Of a stretch of 64,000 nt of DNA, positions 15,101 through 27,723 are shown in pieces. How positions within the stretch are numbered: the stretch's first letter is position 1; every line of letters begins with the position of its first letter. Below the pieces are notes generated by a model. The model was not told the origin of the DNA and did no database searches. It saw only the letters and a program-made list of their open reading frames with translations. This DNA comes from Anadara kagoshimensis (lineage: Eukaryota; Mollusca; Bivalvia; Arcoida; Arcidae), in NCBI GenBank assembly GCA_021292105.1, contig CM037860.1, forward strand, positions 16,882,698 through 16,946,697, written 5' to 3'. The translations under genes and the position numbers were made by a program.

Positions 15101-18100
15101 CTACTACAGCTACAAGCAAATGACTTTCTCTACTTTTAGAGATTTCTTTTATGTTCTACACATCTGTATCAAATTCATTTTGATTTAACTGTTTTAGTGT
15201 TATTATCTTCCATGAAATGTTTGAAAAGGATAAGCAGCTTTGTTTCCTCCAATGTTTACTCACTTCTTCCTCATTGTGTCCAGAAAGCCTTTGTAGCCAA
15301 AAGGTTTGAAGCCCATGCTTATGGCCTAGGTTCAAATTCTCTGAGAAAGTTTGTCACTTGGCTTTTTGAAGGTTGGTAGTTTTCTTTAGCTGAGCCAATA
15401 CAACAATTTTTACTACACTATGACTCAACCCCTTATTATTTTCAGGTGAACTTTTGCTTGATATTTTGCTCCATTTAGTTACTGTTTTAGTATAATGCAT
15501 TTCACATTCACACCACATTTATTTATCTTACAGACATATGAACAGACAACAGTTGTTACAGCTTACCGATCAGTCTACTTGGTGTAGACAGTATGTTCAA
15601 TATGACTGCTATGATGCTCCATTAAGGTAAGTTATGATAGCACAAATCACTTGATTTTAAAGATGTTCCATTTAAAAGGTTCCTTTTGGTTTTTTATTTC
15701 AATAACCAAAGATGAAGTTTCTATGCCTTTTCTATTTTTTGTCACTTCACCTATAGCCGGTGAGGTCTGAATGGAGATGCAATATTCTTGACGTAAATCC
15801 CCATTCAAACTATCGAACCTACGAAAATTGAGTGAATGTTAGTTGTTTTGAAACTGTTTGGCCATGCCTCGGGAGCATTTTACCTGAGAGTTTTAGAGTT
15901 CTTCTGCCAACATTTTGTCTGTCACTTTTCTTGAAAACTATCTAACAGATCTTTATGAAACTTCTCAAGAACAATCTTTGGGCGGATTAGACATGCCATT
16001 GGCTGTTTGTATTTTGATCATGCACATGGTTAGGAAAATAAAAATGTTTTGTTTTCGGGACACTTGAAATGACATCCCATTTTAGTAATATACACATAAC
16101 TTGTTAATTTTATATTTGACAGACTCGGTGATGAGACATATTTCAAAGCAGTTAATGGGGAGGTTATAGAATATATAGGTGCTGATAAACCAGGGAAATG
16201 TCTGTGTTCATTAAATTCATCATGTGCTCAAGATAAAGGTTGTAACTGTGACTCAAGTAAGTATTATTATAATTATACCACATTTGTTAAAAGAGGGGTT
16301 TAAACTGGTTTAACTCTGTCCTTCCATCTGAAACAAAAATTTTTGTAACGTAATGGTCCGATGGGTCAGTGATCCATGGAACTGCTGTTCCTGTGAGCAT
16401 TGCAAGTTACAGACCTGTTTACTATTACGATTTTGGCGTAATTTCTACACTTTTCATGTCTAAAATACGCTATTACACACGCCAGCCCCATATTACGCTC
16501 CTAAACAAATTTCAGAAATTTTACCCGTTTTCGTTTCCAATTGTCATACTAGACACTCCTCGAGTTACTGCCCTTGATCTTAAACATGTACTGTGTGTAA
16601 AATGGTCAATTGCGACTAAATTTACGTTGATTAGTGTTTAACAATGGCTGAAAAACGTGCACATGAGGATGAACTTCATGTTGAAGAACAAGATAATAAA
16701 AGACAATGTATCTATACAAAACAACGGTACAAGACTGAATATAATGCGCTATGGCCATCTTTAGGACCATCCTCGAAGGGCGAAAGTTATGTTCACTGTG
16801 CCATGTATAATTCCGACTTTTCCTGCGCCCACTCGGGATAGTATGACTAGAAAACACATCCAGACGAAATTGCACAAGGATTTTGAAAAAACAAAACTGA
16901 GTCAGAATTCGATAAAAATATGTTTGAGAAGATCGATAACAAAGAATCCAGTGAAAAAAACATTTAGAAGGCAGGTGACGGCTGCCGAAACCAAAAATGA
17001 AAATGTGTGAATTAATTTGTGAATTGATTATACATGTATGTATACAATACAGTTCTGTTTTTCCATGTCTTTAATGACTATATAATAAAAGATTTACTCA
17101 AATTTATATTATTAGTAGTAATATTATCATTTCCAGACAACGTTTAATGCATTACACGTTCAGCCCAAAAATTACACTTATTTTAGAGATTTTCCTCTCT
17201 GATTACACTTCGTCAAAAAAAAAGGGTAAACAGGTCTGAAGTTATGGTCAAACAGGGGTAATCTGACTGACATTAGAACCACAGTGCAAAAATTAAAATG
17301 TGCCCAATACAAGCCTTAGGTTTATTAAAGGTGTCTAATATAGTGAATTGTTCAAAACTCTTTAGTAAATTGCACATTTTTAAACAGTTTTAGCAGGCAC
17401 AATATACACATAGCTTTTACTGCAATAAATGTGTGATTAAAATAGATTTCTGTCTGGATGAAGATTATTTCACTTCTATCAAGAATTTCTTTGAATTGAA
17501 TATGTGAACCAGTTTAGTCTGAAGGTATACCCAGAATTTTTTTCTCATTTTCAGGTATGAAAAATTGGCAGCAAGATTGTGGTTATAACACAAAGAAGAC
17601 ACAACTCCCAATAACAGAGGTAACAGTGTTACAGAGTACTGGTACTAAGAAATCATCAGCCAAAGCTATGTTAACACTGGGTCAACTAGAATGCTGGGGA
17701 ACTAGTAAGTCATTATGTTATATGTACACTTGGTCATCAGCCAAAGCTATGTTAACACTGGGTCAACTAGAATGCTGGGGAACTAGTAAGTCATTTATGT
17801 TAAATGATCAGCTAAAGCTATGTTAACACTGGGTCAACTAGAATGCTGGGGAACTAGTAAGTCATTATGTTATATGTACACTTGGTCATCAGCTAAAGCT
17901 ATGTTAACACTGGGTCAACTAGAATGCTGGGGAACTAGTAAGTCATTTATGTTGAATGTACACTTGGTCATTGGCTAAAGCTATGTTAACACTGGGTCAA
18001 CTAGAATGCTGGGGAACTAGTAAGTCATTTATGTTGAATGTACACTTGGTCATTGGCTAAAGCTATGTTAACACTGGGTCAACTAGAATGCTGGGGAACT

Positions 18101-21100
18101 AGTAAGTCATTTATGTTAAATGATCAGCTAAAGCTATGTTAACACTGGGTCAACTAGAATGCTGGGGAACTAGTAAGTCATTTATGTTGAATGTACACTT
18201 GGTCATCAGCCAAAGCTATGTTAACACTGGGTCAACTAGAATGCTGGGGAACTAGTAAGTCATTTATGTTAAATGATCAGCTAAAGCTATGTTAACACTG
18301 GGTCAACCAGAATGCTGGGAAACTAGTAAGTCATTATGTTAAATGATCAGCTAAAGCTATGTTAACACTGGGTCAACTAGAATGCTGGGGAACTAGTAAG
18401 TCATTTATGTTGAATGTACACTTGGTCATCAGCCAAAGCTATGTTAACACTGGGTCAACTAGAATGCTGGGGAACTAGTAAGTCATTTATGTTAAATGAT
18501 CAGCTAAAGCTATGTTAACACTGGGTCAACTAGAATGCTGGGGAACTAGTAAGTCATTTATGTTAAATGATCAGCTAAAGCTATGTTAACACTGGGTCAA
18601 CTAGAATGCTGGGGAACTAGTAAGTCATTATGTTAAATGATCAGCTAAAGCTATGTTAACACTGGGTCAACTAGAATGCTGGGGAACTAGTAAGTCATTT
18701 ATGTTAAATGATCAGCTAAAGCTATGTTAACACTGGGTCAACTAGAATGCTGGGGAACTAGTAAGTCATTATGTTAAATGATCAGCTAAAGCTGTGTTAA
18801 CACTGGGTCAACTAGAATGCTGGGGAACTAGTAAGTCATTTATGTTGAATGTACACTTGGTCATTGGCTAAAGCTATGTTAACACTGGGTCAACTAGAAT
18901 GCTGGGGAACTAGTAAGTCATTTATGTTGAATGTACACTTGGTCATTGGCTAAAGCTTTGTTTACACTGGGTCAACTAGAATGCTGGGGAACTAGTAAGT
19001 CATTTATGTTGAATGTACACTTGGTCATTGTCTAAAGCTATGTTAACACTGGGTCAACTAGAATGCTGGGGAACTAGTAAGTCATTTATGTTGAATGTAC
19101 ACTTGGTCATTGGCTAAAGCTATGTTAACACTGGGTCAACTAGAATGCTGGGGAACTAGTAAGTCATTTATGTTGAATGTACACTTGGTCATTGGCTAAA
19201 GCTATGTTAACACTGGGTCAACTAGAATGCTGGGGAACTAGTGAGTCATTTATGTTGAATGTACACTTGGTCATTGGCTAAAGCTATGTTAACACTGGGT
19301 CAACTAGAATGCTGGGGAACTAGTAAGTCATTTATGTTGAATGTACACTTGGTCATTGGCTAAAGCTATGTTAACACTGGGTCAACTAGAATGCTGGGGA
19401 ACTAGTAAGTCATTTATGTTGAATGTACACTTGGTCATTGGCTAAAGCTATGTTAACACTGGGTCAACTAGAATGCTGGGGAACTAGTAAGTCATTTATG
19501 TTTTTTGTACTGGTACGTTTGATGTAAAAATAAACTTTTGTAGATATTGATTTAGAATTTATTAAGGAATAATTTTCTTAAGTTGATGGTACCACTGTGG
19601 TAGCTCAGTTGGTAGAATGCTCGCTCCGTAATTGGGAGGTTGTGGGTTCAATCCCGGCCGGGTCTGAGCCAAGACTTGAAAGTGGGTAGTATCTGTTCTT
19701 CTGCCAAGCACTCAGCATTACGAAATGAAAGTCACAGTTCTTTCGAATGGAAACTTAAAATAAACGAGGTCCTGTGTCATGGTGGGCTTAGCACACTAAA
19801 GAATCCTGCTGTATAATGCCATCAGTGCAACCCACTGTCTCGATATAAGTGAAATATTCTTGACTGGGACGTTAAACACCATTACTCAACTCAACTCTTA
19901 CATTGATAGTGTACTGTACCACTACATACCGGTAGGTCAGTGTGTAGAATTCTCACTTTGTATGTGGAAGGTCATGGATTTGAATCCTTGCATGGGTCAT
20001 GGGGTCATTAGTTCATTAATGTTTTGCCAAATGACACCATTGTTAAAGCCTTACTGGGCCATATTAAACATTATCCAAATACAAAATATTTTGATGTTAT
20101 GGTGTTCAAGAGGAAAAATCCTAGATTGAACACTGTTCTTTTATTGTCTTTTAGATCGAAAAAGTCCAGCTAAGTCGGTAACATTTAAAACAGCAACATC
20201 ATTTATACAGTTAATTCCATGGACGTCTGGTGATTTACAGTTTAGTTTCCGTACTCATCAACAGAGGGCACTTCTCTTATATCAGAGTGCTGTTTCAGCA
20301 AACACCAATTATTTGAAAATAACCCTTATGTCAGGTATGTTATATAAATAGACTGAATTGATGACATTTACATGGCAGAAGTCATAGCAACCAAGAACTA
20401 AATAAGAAAAGAAAAGAAAGCAAGTAAACATTAACAGAACAAAAAAGATAATACATGTCATGGATTTTCAACTTTAGTATCGTTTTTTCAATGTTTTATA
20501 AGCCAGATATTTAAAAAAAATCTTGGGTTCAACTCATGAAGAGCCTTTATTTAAAAAAAAAAACCAAACAAACAAACAAACAAAAACACTTAAGATCGCT
20601 GGATTAAATTTTCAAATGTAGTATTCTTAAGTTTTGGAAGTAAAGTTATATTTGATTGAAAAACAATTTGTGGATAGAACTTTGAAAATTGTGTTGTTAA
20701 AAAATTTATCAAAAGTAGCAGAAGTTTACTTGATTTGGCTAATTTCAATAATGCTTTTAAATTGTTTCAGCTACTAAAATTAGATTCCAGTTTCATATTA
20801 GTGGATCAAGATTTAGAAAGGATTTGGAATTTAGTCGGCCATTGAACACAGGAGACTGGCAGTTAGTTACTGTTGAAATAGACAGATATAACATTCGGTG
20901 TAGTGTAAATAGCAAACAGGAGATGTATAATATACCAAAGGTTTTATCATCCAGACCAACATTTAGTGGTGTATTGTTTATTGGTGGACATAAACCTGAG
21001 TAAGTATTATTATAGTCTGCCCATGCAGTGTTTTTTACAGGTTTTATTGATGACCCTCTACCCTGAAAACTGGGGTCATTTATCAGTTTAAGGGGTCATG

Positions 21101-24100
21101 AAACTAATCCTAGATTTTTCGTAATATTGACAATAAAGAGAATATACGGTATACCATAAGACAACCAGGGATATTTGTTAAGCTTTGTAGCCATCACTTC
21201 AAGGTCAGGATTATCACCTTGTGCCACAAGTCTGTCAGGCTAGACTGTTTCCATTATGACAATTTTCAGGATTCGCTGATTAACTTTTATCAGGTTCTGT
21301 ATTTGAATTTGAATGTAACCTAACTAAGACAATTTTCAATTTGAAAGTTAAATATCTTTTCTTATCACCATCACAGAATTAGATTTTACAAAATGTTATA
21401 CATGTACATATTGTAAAATGTGAAATTTTTGTGTAAATTGCGAGTTAGAAAAAAAAATATCCAAAATTGATGTGCAAAAATTAAAATTGATCAAATAAAA
21501 AATGCAGTTCACATGTAAGTACACATGGAGTTGCACCTGATGAAGGGAGAACAGGTGATTTTACTTGCATACCTATACAAATTGAAATAAGGGGCTTACA
21601 ATAAGATACCACAAAATAACTTTGATAGAAGTCTCACGGAAATACCATGTTGCAAAAATTAAGTGCTTTACAGTAGTTTTCACATTTCTTTATTCTATCA
21701 TCTGTTCTTCTATTTTCAGGATCACGCTGGATGATACCACTGGTTTAGTTGGATGTATGCGTGGATTGATGTATAATGACAAATACCATGACTTAACAAC
21801 CTTCATTGATCCCAGGTAATCTAGCAGTAATATGGAATTTTGATTTACCGTAAACTTTTTTTTCTCATAAAGTGCATATTGTATAAGAAGAAACATACAC
21901 AAGGAAATAAAATATTTGCAATTTTAACAGTGTGTCACGTGATACTGCAAATACCCAGGCCTTTTATGGGAAAATGTTTACTAATATCCAATGGAAATTA
22001 TACCTCTTAATTATTTATTTAGTTAATTAATATATTTTCATTCTTTATATGGGAAGTTCTAAAATTTTAACATTTTATTTAACAGTACCACTGGCATTAT
22101 GAAGGGATGTACAGCATCTTGTTGGACAAATCCATGTAAAAATGGTGCAGTGTGCATTGAAGAATGGGGACAGTATAGGTGTAACTGTACCAACCCATGG
22201 GCTCACTCTGGACATAACTGTGGTTTCAGTAAGTACTGGTATACACATCTTATATATATCAGTCCATGCCAAATGGAGGAGTATTTGATATACATAGTGC
22301 CAAGTATACAGAGCTTTTATATGAAGGAGGGGTATTTGATATACATTGTGCCTAGTATACAGAGCTTTTATATGCCAGTTCATACCAAAAGGAGATGTGG
22401 CACCCAGTATACAGAGCTTTTATTTAAGAATTGAATTGCACTTTTTACGTTGTTATCGGGGTGTAACAACGTAAAAAGTGCAATTCAATTCTTATAATTA
22501 CAAACCCAAAATTTAACATTTTTTTAAAGCTGACCTACATTTCTGAACTGATCAGCTGATTTTCAGAAAATCGACGTTACAAGGCTGAACTGCGTAGTGA
22601 TACAATAAATGGCATCTTTATGAAACGATAAAATATCCGATAAAAAAGCTTAAATAGTTTTGAATTTAAATCTTTTTATTCATTTTTTAGTTATTTTCAA
22701 TCAACATATAAATTGTTACATTTTAATTCATTGACAAAAAGGGATTATATTATGTCTCGCAATCATGAAAACAAACAACACTTTGTACAACGTCATACGT
22801 GACGGCCAAACGTTTGTAGGACAGGCGTGTTTACATTTTGATTTTACCCATAACATAAGAAAAAACTGCATTGGTTGAATGAACAGTGTGTTAAACAAAC
22901 CCTGAAACCAACTATTGACATGGAATTAATGTTTTCTTGGATGAATCAATGTTTTACCACCTATGGAACGGATGTGAGATGGATTCTGTCACCGGTGGTA
23001 GCTGTATGGGCTGATCAGGGACATTTTGAGAAGGTAAACAAGCGGTACGGGTGAATTTTAGGTTGGAATATAGATTTAGTATGTTATCAATTTTATTAAA
23101 TTATTATTGGCAGGCCTACCACTGTCATTATCATCAAGATCCAGTTCAGAATCAACCATCTGACTTATCTGCACACTGGCATTGCATTCTTCAAAATATT
23201 TATCCTGATCCCCGGCTATACATTGTCTGGGGGGAAATAAAATGTCTTTGCTTTCAAAAGGATGCGTATGTGATGAATTTCAAACAAAACACCCCGCACT
23301 GAGGTTTGGCATCCGAGAATACCATAGTGCGTGTCATATTGCTTATACTTAGTAGCAAGTAAAATGCTCGGTGACGATAAAATGTCGATTTTGAAAAATA
23401 TTTCATACAATCTTAAATGTAAATTATTAAAAATATCGGTGAAAATTAATCAGAACATGTTTGAATTAATTTTTCAAAATTTGAATTTATAAAAAAATCG
23501 AGGTATTTTAATGTTTCTATGTGAAATCGTTCCCGACCTCCCTGTTTGTTTACAATCTTAAAATGGCTGTTCAGAGATGGGTAATCCCCGAAACAGGCCC
23601 AAAGTAGTTTCGGTAGAAAACGTTGTTATTGGAAAATAACACCGTGTTTTTGCAAGACGACAACCAATGAAAATGCTCCAAACTGTGTAACAACGTGAAG
23701 TTTGTAATTATATGACAATCCATCTCAAAAGGAGAGGTCTTTCATATACATAATGCCTGTTATACAGAGCTTTTATATGACAGTCCATACCAAAAGGAGA
23801 GGTCTTTACATAATGCCTGTTATACAGAGCTTTTATATGACAGTCCATACCAAAAGGAGAGGTCTTTACTATACATAATGCCTGTTATACAGAGCTTTTA
23901 TATGACAGTCCATACCAAAAGGAGAGGTCTTTACTATACATAATGCCTGTTATACAGAGCTTTTATATGACAGTCCATACCAAAAGGAGAGGTCTTTACT
24001 ATACATAATGCCTGTTATACAGAGCTTTTATATGACAGTCCATACCAAAAGGAGGTCTTTACTATACATAATGCCTCTGTGATTGAGGCAGTTGGTTCTG

Positions 24101-27100
24101 CATTTTAGAGGAAACAATAGTGTCTTGAACAATATTTTTAAGGGTTTTTAGTTTGATTGCTTCTCTATACCATTTTGAAAGGCCATGACGAAGAAGTAAA
24201 TGGTACTCTTCAGCTGTTATAAGACATTATAAAGGCAACTTCTTTAGCATCATTCATAATGTTGAAGTTAAATTTGAAAAATTCTTACCTGTACCACACC
24301 TGACTATCAAAGTCACATCTGATTCTACAGGTCATACCAGTTCACATCCGAACTATCGGGGCCATGTCTTGATTCTCAAGGTCAGAATGGCAAGTCATGT
24401 GGAATCTGCTTTGCACTTTTTACCTTATTAAATGAACATCTCTAAGAAATGGTGAACATTGAAATACACCCCTAGTCCAGGGCTTCGGAAATTTCGGTCC
24501 GGCCCGTCGGACATTTTGTACAAGCCCAAAAAAAAAAAAAAGGTCGTCGGCACAGGGCTGTGCAGTGCATGTTGTGGATTATTTTATTTTATTTTGACAA
24601 ACAAACCAACCTATTTCTTTGAGCTACCGCGATTGTCAAGTTTAATCCATGTGCGTTGTTACAAGACTAAGACGATTACTGCTTTTCTAAGCTTCCGCGA
24701 TATGCTGTTATTATCAGTATTCGTTACTGTCCTATTGCATGTCCGCCATATTGTTTACTAACAATAGGGAATTTTCGTATTCCAAAGATACATGAATTGT
24801 AATTAACACATTATCGCGAGAGGTTCTAAATTAGGAATTCAGGTATCACGAATCACGATATAACGGGAACTGCTTGACGAGGTTCCAATATATTTATGTG
24901 AATGACAGATATTAATGCCGAAACTTTTATTGAAATAAAATTTAATCACGTTTCTTTATTTATTAATAAAGAAACAGTCACAAAGCGCGTAGAAGGTAAT
25001 TTTCAACACCCCGCGTGGAACCTCTTTGATGACAAACCGTCACCCTTGACCGACACTCGTTATGGCTTCCGTAATCAACACAGTTACGACCATGCACTTA
25101 TTTTTAAACAAACACACGTTTAAAGAAAGTTATAATGATTCGGACTGGGAAACAAAAGAAAAAGACACGCGGCACGCGACTACTTAAGTCCACAGGTATT
25201 TACTGATTAATAAACAATCACCTGATTATTAGATCTTGTTGTTGACAGGTAAACGCGTGGTAAGGACAAAACACTTACTAGTAGTGAAGTCAGGTAGAGT
25301 TTAAAAGACCGACAGACAGACTAGCGGTAGTTTACTTTTGTCGGACCGAAAAACTGATTTGTCCGTTTAATATTTCTGTTGTAAAATTGAAAATGTCCGA
25401 TAACAAAAAATGTCCGACTGGCGATTTTTCACGTCAGTCAAAATAATTTTTTGTCGGACATGTCCGGCAAATATGACCGTTTCCTGACCCCTGCCCTAGT
25501 CATAAGGTTAGTCTCTCTCTTAATTCAGGTTTCTAGTGACATCATCATAACTGTTAATGTATTGAATTTTTACTCTGCTACACTTAAGATTTCAGCATGA
25601 GGTATTACTTTCTTTACATTTTCAGACATCAATGAAGATACAGTGACATTTAAAGGAACTGCCTCATCATACCTAGAAGTTGACGCACCTATAGATGAAC
25701 ACCTTCTGAAGTCTAACATCATCCTCAGTTTCCGTACCTATAAACCAAGTGCTCTACTTCTGTATATGCACGATGAATTGAATAATTTTGTTCAGCTGGA
25801 AATCAAAGGTGGAAGGCGCTTGGTGTTTAGTTACAACCATTTTGAGAAGATCATTTCAGATAGCATTGAGGTTGAGGGTAAGTTATGTTACATCTACATT
25901 CTTCATATTGTCCATCGCCTTCTAATGATTATATGAGCCGTTCCATGAGAAAAGGGTCCTTAGGGACATTTTTATCGAAAATGGGTTTTTTGCATATTTT
26001 GAAAATAGAGTTTTTTCTGAGCATTATGACATATAACATGTCTTTATATGATGCATATAACATGAGTATATACTGCTTTGAATCTATACCGTTTCAATCA
26101 TCAATGCATGTTTGTGACGTCGTATGACGTTATGTGATATCACAGGGAAGAGACATGTTTATGAGAATCACTTATAGACTCTGAACCTTGTTTTTGTTCA
26201 CGAAATAATATACCATGACAAACTACGTTTTAATCGCCGTAAATTTGAAAAAAAATCCTATTACAGTAAAGACAATGTTTATGCTACCATGTCCAAATGA
26301 ACCTTAATGAGCGGTCTCACACCCCACCCCCACCCCCATATTGGACTAAGTCCAAGGACTTTTTTTTGCCGTAAACCCGAAATAAAACACGTAAAAATCA
26401 ACGGAGTAAGACCTAATGTGAACTTTATCTGTAACTTATTTTGGTTGACTTGCATACCAAAACTAAGTCCAATAGCTAAAGGTTTTAGGTAAAAATGTGG
26501 AACATTGTTGCAGTATAATTATCAAAAACCAGTTGATGTAATAAGCAGAGCGGAAAAAACTACAACCCAAACCATTGTGGTTAATTCACATTTCAAAACT
26601 ATGAAAAAAACTGTGCGGTGAACTTATGATGGACTGACGGACGTACTGGTAAAACTTTATATCCATACTAGCTGGAATAGTTCTGAATAAAACGGACAAT
26701 TCATTCTGTGTCAAGAGTAAGAGTTTGCTTCGATGTTCTTCCAGAATTTCCACGTACACGTGGTACAGTCCTGTGTTCATTATACGTTTCGTATTATGAA
26801 AATCTTAAAAGTATAAAATTCATACTGCGATACTCCCAAATATAGAGATGAGGACACACGAGATTCTGTGGAAATACTAAAACCCGATGATGTGTTTGTG
26901 TCTATAGACATTAAAGTTAAAAGATGGCTACCACATCCCCATTGCGGAAAAAATTGTGATTGTTTAGGATTTAAGTAGCAAAACACTTACTTCCGGTGGA
27001 AAGTTCTACCGTTCGGCCTTAGCTGTTCACCCTTTTAGGCCTATTAAATTTTTTTGTGTTCAAAATCTACGCTTCTACTGAGGCATTTTTGGGTTTTCTT

Positions 27101-27375
27101 AATATATTTTTAAAAATAATTCGTGGAAATGAAATATAATTCGAGGGAACATATTACTAATCCGTGGGAACGAATTTTAATTCGAGGGAACGAATACGGG
27201 AGTTTAACAATTTTATCTCCCTTGATTACTCTCTATGGTTAGAGGTAAGAAAGTGTACCGTCTGCAAGCCAGGGGGCATTCCCCTATTACCTACATGTAT
27301 ACATGTGCTAGTATGAAACTACATATAAATGTATCTACATTATATTTTATTTTCTTAAAGTGTTTCGTCTGAAAA

Positions 27376-27406
<31 letters not shown>

Positions 27407-27684
27407 GACTGAAAAGTAATTTTGACCCAATAAGTACCCACAATGTAATTGAATTATGATTGATGCAAGGTTGAATTATAGATGATTTAAATAAATAAAT
27501 AAATAATTAAAATAAAAAAATAAATACATTTTGAAACATGACCTAGAATGCCGCATCAATATGCACTTTGAATATTTTAAATCTTTATTTTATTTTTTAT
27601 TTTTATTTATTCTTTTATTACTTTTTTCTTTTTTTTCATTGACACACAGTGAAAAAAAAATCATGTCATGTCTATCAATTAAAT

Positions 27685-27723
<39 letters not shown>

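Larger units (their letters stand above)
15627..16122 (+). other. Intron 12
   Basis: Contains a SINE 3' fragment (15745-15800) and the dispersed repeat 15930-16105. Confidence 0.55.
22255..24080 (+). repeat. Minisatellite of ~60-65 bp, interrupted by an insertion
   Basis: Unit roughly CAGTCCATACCAAAAGGAGA, then GGTCTTTACTATACATAATG, then CCTGTTATACAGAGCTTTTATATGA. About three diverged copies at 22255-22424, then five to six nearly identical copies at 23706-24080. The element between them splits one unit after CAGAGCTTTTAT. Confidence 0.9.
22229..25625 (+). other. Intron 18
   Basis: Begins with a minisatellite close to the donor. The array is split by a 1.3-kb inverted-repeat element and followed at 24478 by a hAT-like element. 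The remainder is plain. Confidence 0.7.

Noticed and set aside
14855-15379. Open frames in intron 11 as extra exons
   Set aside because: Exon 11 and exon 12 join directly in phase and match the fibrinogen-like module; the open stretches lack matching splice sites.
17656-19500. CRISPR array
   Set aside because: Repeats and spacers are themselves repeated and derive from the exon 14 junction in a eukaryotic gene; this is a minisatellite.
17720-19500. Each array unit acting as a 45-nt cassette exon
   Set aside because: Only units with CATCAG or GATCAG have an AG before the coding piece and they lack a pyrimidine tract; many units read CATTGG with no AG. Extra donors are credible, extra cassette exons much less so.
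19591-19665. Genuine tRNA gene
   Set aside because: The A and B boxes are present but no cloverleaf with a paired acceptor stem forms, and the sequence continues into a SINE body shared with other copies.
22920-23303. Two-exon gene within the 1.3-kb inverted-repeat element
   Set aside because: Borders and phase fit, but the product is unrecognised and the minus strand is equally open in places; not supported enough to call.
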